From the NCBI RefSeq assembly GCF_001642795.1, contig NZ_LKEH01000025.1, positions 376,223-440,222 on the forward strand: a stretch of 64,000 nucleotides of DNA, written 5' to 3'. This DNA is from Pseudomonas viridiflava. Lineage in GTDB: Bacteria > Pseudomonadota > Gammaproteobacteria > Pseudomonadales > Pseudomonadaceae. Below, piece after piece: positions 1 through 8,316 of the stretch. The notes beneath the pieces are model-generated. The model searched no databases. It was not told the origin of the DNA and worked only from the letters and a program-made list of their open reading frames with translations. Every line of letters starts with the position of its first letter. Positions within the stretch are counted from its first letter, which is position 1. The translations under genes were made by a program, and so were the position numbers.

Positions 1-751
1 AAAGGGAAGCGCTCCATTCATCGGTGTTGAGCAGCAGTGTCATGGTCCAGTGTTCGAGCTGGTCATGTTGATCCAGGGACAACAACCACGGTTGTTGCTC
101 CAGCGCCTTCAACGCGTCCAGAAACTCACGCTCCTGATGCCTGGCGAGCAGGTCGCGAAACGCGGGCAACGAGCTGTCCAGAAGGGCTTGTGTCAGGCGT
201 TGCGTCTGATGCGCCCTGAACTGCAGCTTTTGCAGGGGCGTCAACCAGTGCAACCGGACGACTGCCGCCTGAATCAGCTCCAGATGTTCGTCAGGTTCAA
301 GCAGGCAGCGCTTGGCTAGGTGCTGCTGAAATTCGTCATCACAGCCTTGTTCCCGCGCCAGTTGGTGTTGCGACTCCAGATTCTGTGGCGTGGTCCGCAT
401 GGCCTGTTCATACCAGCTTGTCTCGACGACGGCCGGGCGCACAGGTTCGACCTTTGTCAGCGTCGGCATAAGAGGCGGTGCGACAGGCACAAGCTCCAGA
501 GCAGGCCGATGATCCGCAGGCTCTGTGTTCCAGACGCCGGGCGTGGCGAAAAGACTGTCTTCCTCGTCGCTCTCGTCGTCTTCGACGCGATTGCGCGCCC
601 GGTTCAGCGCCTGTTCATACGCCGTGCGCAGAGTCTGAAAGGCCGCAGGGTCATCGTCAGGCCGGGTCGTTTTCACCAGCCTTGAATATTGACGCTTGAT
701 ACTGCGCTCGTCGGCGTCGCGATCCAGCTCCAGCACACCCCAACAATCCAT
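1..751 (-). CDS. J-like co-chaperone of HscC, C-terminus beyond window
   Basis: An open frame begins with ATG at 749-751, five bases after the hscC stop, and runs off the window edge, so at least 250 residues are visible and the end is missing. The N-terminus (MDCWGVLELDRDADERSIKR, then YSRL and FQTLRTAYEQAL) has the helix II / helix III layout of a J-domain. The loop tripeptide reads R-P-D, not the canonical H-P-D that stimulates Hsp70 ATPase. In E. coli, HscC works with divergent J-like proteins (DjlB, DjlC), and I infer the same partnership because the gene directly follows hscC in one transcript. An acidic linker (EDDESDEEDS) follows the J-domain, then a helical region rich in Leu and Gln without recognised motifs. 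The J-fold is likely; the partnership is inferred from position. Confidence 0.75.
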   Translation of the reverse strand, partial: MDCWGVLELDRDADERSIKRQYSRLVKTTRPDDDPAAFQTLRTAYEQALNRARNRVEDDESDEEDSLFATPGVWNTEPADHRPALELVPVAPPLMPTLTKVEPVRPAVVETSWYEQAMRTTPQNLESQHQLAREQGCDDEFQQHLAKRCLLEPDEHLELIQAAVVRLHWLTPLQKLQFRAHQTQRLTQALLDSSLPAFRDLLARHQEREFLDALKALEQQPWLLSLDQHDQLEHWTMTLLLNTDEWSASL

Positions 752-756
752 TGTCG

Positions 757-2451
757 TCACCACTCACCTCGTTCGAAGTGGTCTGCCTGCTGTTCGAGAT
801 GTTTGCGCATCTCACCAATCTGGCGCTCATCCTGGGTTTCCAGCACTCGTTGGAACTGAGCGGCCCAGTTGCCGAGCATTTCACGCTGCTCACCCAAATA
901 CTCCTGATACAGCCGTTCCAGGCGCGCCATGAGGTGGGTGTTGACCTGCTTTTCGCGAGGATGAACCTTGAGCGCTTCCAGTACCTTGAGTCGATCCTGA
1001 ATTTCGGCTGGCGTCATGACTCCGGGATTGTTTTCGATCACCAGCCTGTGACTGATGCCAGTGGCCTGGACCGACACGTCGGCCTCGAGCAGCCCGTTGT
1101 TGTCGTAGGTGAAGCGCACGTCCAGTTCGATCTCGCCTGCCTTGGCTTTGGGGACCGGGATGTTCAGCTCGCCCAGCGCAATGTTGTCTTTGACCAGTCG
1201 GCTTTCACCCTGAAAGATCCTCAGGATGACCTCGCTCTGATTGTCCGAGACCGTGTTGACGGTCTGTACCCGGCTGACAGGCACCACACTGTTGCGCTCG
1301 ATGATTGGCAGGTAATGCCCGCCCTGATGCCCGTTGAAGACCCGTTGGGAAATCTCGATACCCAGTGTGTAGGGACAGACATCGGTCAGCACGATCTCTT
1401 CCAGCGCCGCATCGCGCTGTTTGAGCGCGGCCTGGATCGCAGCACCCTGAGCGACCACCTCATCGGGGTTGAGCGTGATCGACGGGAAGCGCCCGAACAT
1501 GCCGGCCGCCAGCTTGCGGATCAGCGGCATGCGCGTGGTGCCGCCCACCAGCAGGATTTCATCGAGATCCGCGACGCGAATCTTTGCGTCACGCAGCGCC
1601 CGCTCGATAGGTGCGCGCAGGCGCGCCAGTAACGGGGCATAAAGCTCTGCGACCTGTTCCTGGGTAATCGTCCTGCGCCACTCGCGGTCTGCGTGACGCA
1701 GGACGAAGTCGGCAAATTCATCTTGCCCCAGCGCCTTGCGAACCCGCTCCGCTTCACGTCGCAGCGAGGGCTCGATCAGCGCTCTTGCGGGAAAGTTGGA
1801 GTCGCCCTGATGTGCGCTGACAAAATGGTCGAGCAAGGCTCTGTCGAAATCTTCGCCGCCAAGAAAGTTGTCACCCGCGCTGGCGCGGACTTCCATCACG
1901 CCGTCAAACAGCTCCAGGATCGAAATGTCGAACGTACCGCCACCCAGATCGAAGATCAGAAAGGACGTTTCGCCTTCCTTTTGATGAAGCCCGTAGGCCA
2001 GCGCCGCCGCCGTGGGTTCGTTGATCAGTTTTTCGACCTTGAGCCCGGCCAGCTCACCCGCGATGCGCGTGGCCTTGCGCTGGGCATCGCTGAAATAGGC
2101 CGGCACGCTGATAACGGCTTCGGTCACCGGCTCACCGTAGGCGCGCTCGACATCGGCCTTCAGGCTTTTGAGGACCAGCGAGGACAGCTCTTCCGGACGA
2201 TAGGTATTGGCGCCCAGACGCACTTGCTGGGCACTGCCCATGTAGCGCTTGAACAGTGCGGTGGTTTTATCGGGATGAGTCTGCAGGCGCTCCCGTGCTG
2301 CCTTGCCGACCAGAATCTGGCCCTCGTCATCAAGCCCGACGACGCTGGGGGTCAGGGTGTCTCCCAGCGCGTTGGTGACCAACTCGCTTTTACCATCGCG
2401 CCACACGGCGACCAGGCTGTTGGTCGTGCCCAAATCAATACCGACAATCAT
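757..2451 (-). CDS. hscC: HscC-type Hsp70 chaperone
   Basis: The 564-residue product is a short Hsp70. It opens with the actin-fold phosphate-1 motif ([14 protein letters not shown]) and has the phosphate-2 motif [13 protein letters not shown] and the adenosine motif [14 protein letters not shown]. The substrate-binding part lacks the long C-terminal lid tail of DnaK. E. coli HscC is about 556 residues, which fits, and DnaK is about 638. It would be a cytoplasmic ATP-dependent chaperone for a limited client set. The start is set by AGAAGG shortly before the ATG. The next gene encodes a J-like protein starting five bases after this stop, so both probably share one mRNA. The gene lies apart from any grpE or dnaJ, as expected for the specialised HscC branch. 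The Hsp70 assignment is certain; HscC over another DnaK paralogue rests on length and partner. Confidence 0.9.
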   Translation of the reverse strand: MIVGIDLGTTNSLVAVWRDGKSELVTNALGDTLTPSVVGLDDEGQILVGKAARERLQTHPDKTTALFKRYMGSAQQVRLGANTYRPEELSSLVLKSLKADVERAYGEPVTEAVISVPAYFSDAQRKATRIAGELAGLKVEKLINEPTAAALAYGLHQKEGETSFLIFDLGGGTFDISILELFDGVMEVRASAGDNFLGGEDFDRALLDHFVSAHQGDSNFPARALIEPSLRREAERVRKALGQDEFADFVLRHADREWRRTITQEQVAELYAPLLARLRAPIERALRDAKIRVADLDEILLVGGTTRMPLIRKLAAGMFGRFPSITLNPDEVVAQGAAIQAALKQRDAALEEIVLTDVCPYTLGIEISQRVFNGHQGGHYLPIIERNSVVPVSRVQTVNTVSDNQSEVILRIFQGESRLVKDNIALGELNIPVPKAKAGEIELDVRFTYDNNGLLEADVSVQATGISHRLVIENNPGVMTPAEIQDRLKVLEALKVHPREKQVNTHLMARLERLYQEYLGEQREMLGNWAAQFQRVLETQDERQIGEMRKHLEQQADHFERGEW

Positions 2452-2536
2452 GTCAAACCTTCTCCTTGCATACGGCTGTCCAAGTGCTCAAAAAGTAAAA
2501 GAATGTCCGGTCCGGGCTGAAACGGCGAGCAGTATT

Positions 2537-4957
2537 TCAGTCCTTCGATTCTGTGCGTCGAGACGCTGCCTTGTGCAGAAGGGTGGCGAGGTCTTCCAGC
2601 GCATAGGGTTTCTGCAACAGGTCGAAACGGTGCGATTCGTCCTGAGCGAACTGGGCGAACTCAGTGCTGTAGCCGGTCGTCAGCACGACTGGCATCCATG
2701 GGTAGCGCGTTTCGATCTCGGCATACAACTCAAGACCGCTCATGCCCGGCATGGCGATGTCCGAAAACACTACCTGGAAACTCTCGGGGTTGCCCGAAAG
2801 CTCCTGCAGCGCCTCGCTGCCGCTGGAGACCCAGACCACCTGAAATCCCAGTTGCTCAAGCATCGGGCGGGTGTAGGTGCCGATGTCCTGATTGTCTTCC
2901 ACCATCAGCACGCACAGGCCGGGCAGGGCGCTCAGGGTCTGGCCTTTCTGCTCGGGAGCGATTTCATGATTCTGCGCGCTGGGCAGGCACAGCGTGAAGC
3001 GGCTGCCACTGCCCAGTTCGCTTTCGACCAGCACTTCACCGCCCGACTGCTTGGCAAAGCCAAACACCTGCGAAAGGCCCAGCCCGGTGCCTTGACCGAC
3101 GCTTTTGGTGGTGTAGAACGGTTCGAAGATCAGCCCCAGTTTTTCCTTGGGAATGCCCGAGCCCGTGTCGGTCAGGGTCACTGTCACGTAGTCCCCGTCG
3201 CTCAGTGACGGGGAAAGTTCGCTGGACGGGCAGGAAGACCGTTCGACCTTGATGGTCAGGCGGCCCGAGCCTGCCATCGCATCGCGGGCGTTGACCACCA
3301 TGTTGACCAGTGCCGTGTCGAACTGGCTGCCGTCGGCAAAGATGAAACACGGGGCTGCGGGCACATCGATATCGACCTGAATCCGCGACCCGGTCAGGGT
3401 GTCCATCATTTCCCCGATACGGGCGACGCTTTCGCCCACGTCGAACACTTCAGGCTGCAACGCCTGTCGACGAGCGAAGGCCAGGAGCTGGCCGGTCAGC
3501 CGTGCAGCGCGGTCCACGGTGCTGGAGATGGCCTCGACGTATTTGACCCGCCGCGCTTCGTCCAGATCAGCAGGTTTCAACAGGTCGCTGCAGGAGCGGA
3601 TCACGGTCAGCAGGTTGTTGAAGTCGTGCGCCACGCCGCCTGTGAGCTGGCCGATGGCTTCCAGTTTCTGTGCCTGATGAAGCGCATCCTGAGAAAGCCT
3701 CAGGGCTTCATTGGCTTCTTCCTCAGCCTGGATGTCGCGGCCCACGGCATGGATGAACTGCTGGTCCGGCACCGCCGTCCAGGCAATCGTGCGGTACGAG
3801 CCGTCGGCATGGCGATAGCGATTCTTGAAGTGCGGAATGTTCTGGCCGTTCTCCAGCCCACTCATGGCGGTAAGCGTGCTGTCCACATCATCGGGATGCA
3901 CCAGCGTCAGGAACTGGCCGCCCACAAGCGCCTGCTCGGACCAGCCCAGCGCCTGAGTCCAGGCCGGATTGACGGCATTGATGATGCCGTCGAACTGCGC
4001 CACGAGCATCAGGTCGGTCGAGAGTCGCCAGATCCGGTCGCGATCACGGGTGCGCTCCACCACGCGTTGTTCGAGCGATTCATTCAAGGCCTTCAGGGCC
4101 TCTTCAGCATCGCGCAACTGCGTCATGTCGCGGGACACGCAGAGAATTTTCTCCGGCTTTCCGTCGGTGCCAAAAATGGGGCTGACCTGCACGTGCCACC
4201 ATTTGACGGTGCCCGCCATGGTCTGCGCCGAGCCCATGAAACTGGCGCTCTTTCCCGCCCGGGCTGCTTCGACTGCGGCCTTGGCTTCGAGATTGCCCTG
4301 GTTCTGCCAGAAATCCGGCCACGGACAGCCGCGGATCGCGTTGAAGTCGCTGACTTCCATGATGCGCTGACCGCCTTCGCTCATGAAGGTCAGGCGCGAG
4401 TCCAGGTCCAGCACCTTGATGCAGTCGTTGATGCTCGACAGGACCCGGTCGGTGAAGGCTTCGTTCTCGTTCTGTCTGGCCTGGGCGAGTACGTGCGCCG
4501 TGGTCTCGTTGACCCGGCAGAAAACGCCTTCGATCACGCCCGTGTTGCCGTACAGCGGCGAATAGGACAACGACCACCAGGTCAGCTCGGATTTTCCGTT
4601 ACGGGTCACAGTGCGCTGGATGTTATCGGATCGGCAGCTGTGACCGGCCATCGCCTGTTCGGCCAGATAACGCACGTCTTCCCAGGCATCGCCCCAGACC
4701 GAAGCGATAGGCTGCCCTTGTGCCTGGCTGGCTGCGACAGGCAGCACGGCGCAGTAGGCGTCATTGAAGAACAGCGTGAATTCAGGTCCCCACAGCACGT
4801 ACATGCTGTCCGGGCAACTGAGCATTAAATTCATTGAGGACAACAGTGCCGATGGCCAGTTGTTCCTGGTCCCCAGAGCAGACGTCGACCAGTCTGTCTC
4901 TCGGATAAGCCGACCCATTTCGCCGCCACCCAAAGGGAGGTCGAGGGGAGTATTCAC
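2537..4957 (-). CDS. Soluble hybrid histidine kinase with PAS sensors and receiver
   Basis: This 806-residue hybrid sensor kinase has no membrane segment or signal peptide, so it should sense in the cytoplasm. It has three PAS-like modules at about 30-150, 165-285 and 310-410, with a short coiled coil near 283-305 between the second and third. The dimerisation/phosphoacceptor helix holds His444 (GGVAHDFNNLL). The ATPase has its N box near VNMVVNARDA, then DTGSGIP and GTGLGLS. A C-terminal receiver starts near 682, and Asp733 (FSDIAMPG) is the likely phosphate acceptor. The gene stands alone with no adjacent response regulator, and the fused receiver suggests an internal phosphorelay or a separate output partner. 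The signal cannot be deduced. hscC lies downstream in the same direction, about 85 bp away, but nothing shows a functional link. Confidence 0.85.
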   Translation of the reverse strand: MNTPLDLPLGGGEMGRLIRETDWSTSALGTRNNWPSALLSSMNLMLSCPDSMYVLWGPEFTLFFNDAYCAVLPVAASQAQGQPIASVWGDAWEDVRYLAEQAMAGHSCRSDNIQRTVTRNGKSELTWWSLSYSPLYGNTGVIEGVFCRVNETTAHVLAQARQNENEAFTDRVLSSINDCIKVLDLDSRLTFMSEGGQRIMEVSDFNAIRGCPWPDFWQNQGNLEAKAAVEAARAGKSASFMGSAQTMAGTVKWWHVQVSPIFGTDGKPEKILCVSRDMTQLRDAEEALKALNESLEQRVVERTRDRDRIWRLSTDLMLVAQFDGIINAVNPAWTQALGWSEQALVGGQFLTLVHPDDVDSTLTAMSGLENGQNIPHFKNRYRHADGSYRTIAWTAVPDQQFIHAVGRDIQAEEEANEALRLSQDALHQAQKLEAIGQLTGGVAHDFNNLLTVIRSCSDLLKPADLDEARRVKYVEAISSTVDRAARLTGQLLAFARRQALQPEVFDVGESVARIGEMMDTLTGSRIQVDIDVPAAPCFIFADGSQFDTALVNMVVNARDAMAGSGRLTIKVERSSCPSSELSPSLSDGDYVTVTLTDTGSGIPKEKLGLIFEPFYTTKSVGQGTGLGLSQVFGFAKQSGGEVLVESELGSGSRFTLCLPSAQNHEIAPEQKGQTLSALPGLCVLMVEDNQDIGTYTRPMLEQLGFQVVWVSSGSEALQELSGNPESFQVVFSDIAMPGMSGLELYAEIETRYPWMPVVLTTGYSTEFAQFAQDESHRFDLLQKPYALEDLATLLHKAASRRTESKD

Positions 4958-5138
4958 GGTAGAAAATGCCCCATGTTTCGGACTGCTGAGGTTGGCTGGA
5001 GTATCAAGGTCGGCATGATGTCATTGTGCCTTTCAACTATCCAGCGATCACGACCAAAGGTGGCGTGACAGTATGCAGACCCGGTGCGTCTGGAAATGTT
5101 CGTTTCCGGCCAGACAAGTATTTTCGGCCAGTCGTCCT

Positions 5139-6476
5139 TCAGCTCAGGAACATTTCCCGCATGAGACCGTGACGCTGCATTTTTTCGTTGAGGGTCCGGC
5201 GCGGCAACTGCAATTCATGGAGCACCGCTTTGATATCGCCCTTGTGTCGGCTCAGCGAGGCGCGCAGGCATTGGGCCTCGAAGGCTTCCTGCTGAGCCGC
5301 CAGAGACTGTCCGGTCGGTTCGGCGTGTGTCGTCTCCACATCTGGCCGGGTCAGACCCAGGGCCTGACGTTCGGCAGCGTTGGCCAGTTCGCGCACATTG
5401 CCGGGCCAGTCATGGCTCAGCAACTGGCTCAGCCGGACCGCACTGACCACCGGGGCTTCACGGCCCATGCGCTCTGCCGCCGCACGGGCAAAATGGTTGA
5501 ACAGCAACGGAATGTCTTCACGTCGTTCACGCAGCGCGGGCAAGCGCAGTTCGGCCACGTTAAGCCGGTAGGCGAGGTCTTCGCGAAAGCGTCCGGCGCG
5601 CGCTTCTTCCAGCAGATCCGGCTTGGTGGCTGCAATGATTCGCAGGTCGACGTCGATGCTCTGATTGGAGCCCAGCCGTTCCAGGCGCTTGTCCTGCAGT
5701 ACCCGCAGCAGTTTGACCTGCTGCGCCATGGGCATGCTTTCGATTTCGTCGAGAAATACCGTGCCGCCGTCAGCGTATTCGAGGCGGCCGATACGCTTGC
5801 CCTGGGCACCGGTGAACGCGCCACTTTCATGGCCGAACAGCTCGGCTTCGAACAGGTGTTCAGGAATGGCAGCGCAGTTGAGGGCGACGAATGGTTTGCT
5901 GGCGCGAGGGCCGAAGTCGTGCAGGCAGCGGGCAACGAGTTCCTTGCCGCTGCCGGTCTCGCCGCGGATGATGACGTTCACCGATAGCTGTGACAGCTCA
6001 AGCACGTGACGGCGCAAGGTCTGCAGGCTGGGGGACATGCCCAGCAACTTGGTATCCAGCCGGGTGCGGGCGTCGGCCTGTTCATGCAGGCGGCGGTTTT
6101 CCAGAATCAGCTGACGCTTTTCGAGGGCGCGGCGCAGATTGCTGATCAGCGTTTGCGGGCTGAAGGGGTTTTCGAGAAAGTCATAAGCGCCTTCACGCAT
6201 GGCCTCGACGGCCATCGGGACATCGCCATGTCCGGTCAGCAGGATGACTGGAAGGTCCTTGTCGACAACCTGCAGGCGTGCCAGCAGCTCAAGCCCGCTG
6301 ATACCCGGCATGCGCACATCAGTGAGCACCACGCCGGGAAAGTGCTCCGGCATTTCGGCCAGGCATTCTTCAGCTCGGGCGAATACCTGGACAGTGAAAC
6401 CCGACAGGGTCAGCCACTGTTCCACGGCCTGTCGGATGGGGGCTTCGTCGTCTACCACGATGACCGAGTTCAACAT
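5139..6476 (-). CDS. dctD: DctD-type sigma-54-dependent response regulator
   Basis: This NtrC-family activator has 445 residues: a receiver (1-120, phospho-acceptor Asp53 in LTDVRMPG), a sigma-54 AAA+ domain (about 145-385) with Walker A GETGSGKE (172-179) and the sigma-54 contact loop GAFTGA (219-224), and a Fis-type helix-turn-helix near the C-terminus (HELQLPRRTLNEKM). It follows its sensor kinase gene with a 6-base gap, so the two form an operon. The pair resembles DctB/DctD, which activates C4-dicarboxylate uptake genes from sigma-54 promoters. No dctA is adjacent; the nearest DctA-type carrier is 23 kb away. One oddity is that the conserved receiver lysine, usually in a KPF motif, is asparagine here (FLENPF). 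Another ligand for the pair is possible because many AauRS/MifRS-type systems share this layout. Confidence 0.8.
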   Translation of the reverse strand: MLNSVIVVDDEAPIRQAVEQWLTLSGFTVQVFARAEECLAEMPEHFPGVVLTDVRMPGISGLELLARLQVVDKDLPVILLTGHGDVPMAVEAMREGAYDFLENPFSPQTLISNLRRALEKRQLILENRRLHEQADARTRLDTKLLGMSPSLQTLRRHVLELSQLSVNVIIRGETGSGKELVARCLHDFGPRASKPFVALNCAAIPEHLFEAELFGHESGAFTGAQGKRIGRLEYADGGTVFLDEIESMPMAQQVKLLRVLQDKRLERLGSNQSIDVDLRIIAATKPDLLEEARAGRFREDLAYRLNVAELRLPALRERREDIPLLFNHFARAAAERMGREAPVVSAVRLSQLLSHDWPGNVRELANAAERQALGLTRPDVETTHAEPTGQSLAAQQEAFEAQCLRASLSRHKGDIKAVLHELQLPRRTLNEKMQRHGLMREMFLS

Positions 6477-6482
6477 GCCGGG

Positions 6483-8240
6483 TCAGGTCTCCAGAAAGTC
6501 GTTGGGCAGGCTGAACCGGAACACCGCGCCGCTGCCGTGGTTTTCAGCGCTCAATTGGCCGCCCAGTTCATGGATGATTGCATAGGACACCTCCAGACCG
6601 AGACCCAGCCCGTCGCCAACCGGTTTGGTGGTAAAGAATGGATCGAAAATGTTGTTCAGGTTTTCGGGTGCGATGCCTTCGCCCGTGTCCACGACGCTCA
6701 GTCGCCATTGACCGTCCAGCGGCTCGATGCGTATTTCCAGGCGCGCCGGCGTTCTGCCGCGCATGGCGTCCAGCGCATTGCGCAACAGGTTGATCAGGAC
6801 CTGCTCCAGGCGGATCGCATCACCGCGCACCCAGGCCGGGCGTGACAGTTGCAGCACGCATTCGACATGCTCTTCATGCAGACGTGGTTCGAGCAGCAGC
6901 AAGGCCTGATCGACCACCGTTGCCAGGTCCAGCCGTTCTCGCAGACCGGCCGGGCTCTTGCGTGCGAACGTCTTGAGGTGCCCCGTCAATGCCGCCATAC
7001 GCGTCAGTTGCTGATCCACCGGTATCAGCGCCTTGCAGGCTTCCTCGATGCGGCCTTGATCCAGCAGCAGACGCACGGTCGCCAGTTGCATGCGCTGTGC
7101 TGTGAGGGGCTGGTTGATTTCATGGGCCAGCGCTGCCGACATCTGGCCCAGCGCTGCCAGCTTGGCGGACTGCACCAGACCGTCCTGCGCTGTCTGCAGA
7201 TCGCGGGTGCGTTCCTGTACCAGACGTTCAAGTTCATCACGGCTGCGCTCACGCAAACGGGCCAGACGCCAGCGCTGGTAAAGGAACAGGCCGAGAAACA
7301 CCAGTGCCAGCCAGATTCCGGCGGCGGCGATTCCAGCGTTACGGATGTCCTCATTGGCCAACGGTGGTTTGCGCAGCAGGTGCAGCGTCCAGTTTTCGTC
7401 CGGCAGCGGCAATGACTGCCACAGATAGTCTGCCGTGCCGTCCGGGCCATCGACGCGGCGCAGCTGGCTGTGTTCCCCGAGCTGATCGATGACCCGGCTG
7501 CGCAGCGGTGTCAGCGGTTTCTTGTCGTACTGGCGGGTGCGCAGCAGTTCGCTGCGGTTTTCGAGCGAGATGGGCTCCAGCTCCCGGTAACGCCAGCCTG
7601 GCTGGTTGGCAATGAAAACGATGCCTTTATCGTCACTTACCATCAGCAGGTCATCGCCTTGACCCCATTCCTGTTCAAGGGTGGGGAATTCCAGTTTCAC
7701 CACCATCGCACCGATGAACCCGGAGGCATCGTCCAGCACCGCGCTGGACAGAAAATAACCGGGGATGCCGGTGGTCACGCCGACTGCGTAGAAACGTCCG
7801 GTGCCTTGCGCGCGGGTTTGCAGGAAATAGGGACGAAAGCCGTAGTTGTGACCGACATAGCTATTGGGGGTTTGCCAGTTGCTGGCGCCGACAGCCAGAC
7901 CGTGGCGGTCCAGCAATTCCAAGGTCGATGAGTGGGCGGCAGCGTTGATTTTTTCCAGCTTCAGGTTGAGCCGGTTCTGGACATCTTCGGTAACCGGTCC
8001 GCTCAATGCCGTACGGATTTCCGGGTCCAGCGCCAACACAGAGGGCAGGGCACGATAACGTTCGATCAGGGTGTGCAGCGTGTTGGCGTACAACGCCAGT
8101 TGGCTATTGGCGCGAACGGCATCTTCCGACAGGGCATGGCGCTGCGCCTGACGCATCGCCAGTCCGGCCGATACGGCTGCGCCAGCCAGAATCAGCATCA
8201 CATAAAGGGATAGGCGCCAGTAGCGATGCTTGAACGTCAT
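6483..8240 (-). CDS. dctB: DctB-type membrane sensor histidine kinase
   Basis: The 585-residue sensor kinase has one transmembrane helix near 8-30, a periplasmic double-PAS sensor (about 31-300), a second helix near 302-322, a coiled linker, the H box with His373 (ALAHEINQPL), and an ATPase with DTGEGIAP and DGLGLGLEV. The periplasmic RPYF motif at 136-139 and the following GRFYAVGVTTGIPGYFLS stretch match the ligand-binding part of DctB/dCache sensors for C4-dicarboxylates. It is co-transcribed with the dctD-like regulator downstream. In known systems the kinase senses succinate, fumarate or malate together with DctA. The ligand here is inferred from family only, and amino-acid or alpha-ketoglutarate sensing relatives have the same fold. 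Confidence 0.8.
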   Translation of the reverse strand: MTFKHRYWRLSLYVMLILAGAAVSAGLAMRQAQRHALSEDAVRANSQLALYANTLHTLIERYRALPSVLALDPEIRTALSGPVTEDVQNRLNLKLEKINAAAHSSTLELLDRHGLAVGASNWQTPNSYVGHNYGFRPYFLQTRAQGTGRFYAVGVTTGIPGYFLSSAVLDDASGFIGAMVVKLEFPTLEQEWGQGDDLLMVSDDKGIVFIANQPGWRYRELEPISLENRSELLRTRQYDKKPLTPLRSRVIDQLGEHSQLRRVDGPDGTADYLWQSLPLPDENWTLHLLRKPPLANEDIRNAGIAAAGIWLALVFLGLFLYQRWRLARLRERSRDELERLVQERTRDLQTAQDGLVQSAKLAALGQMSAALAHEINQPLTAQRMQLATVRLLLDQGRIEEACKALIPVDQQLTRMAALTGHLKTFARKSPAGLRERLDLATVVDQALLLLEPRLHEEHVECVLQLSRPAWVRGDAIRLEQVLINLLRNALDAMRGRTPARLEIRIEPLDGQWRLSVVDTGEGIAPENLNNIFDPFFTTKPVGDGLGLGLEVSYAIIHELGGQLSAENHGSGAVFRFSLPNDFLET

Positions 8241-8316
8241 GTTTCTTGCGCTGCCTGAACGTACCGCCTGGGCGCCTTCACGGGCACTCGGCTCGTGAAG
8301 GCGCTATCAGCGATTT

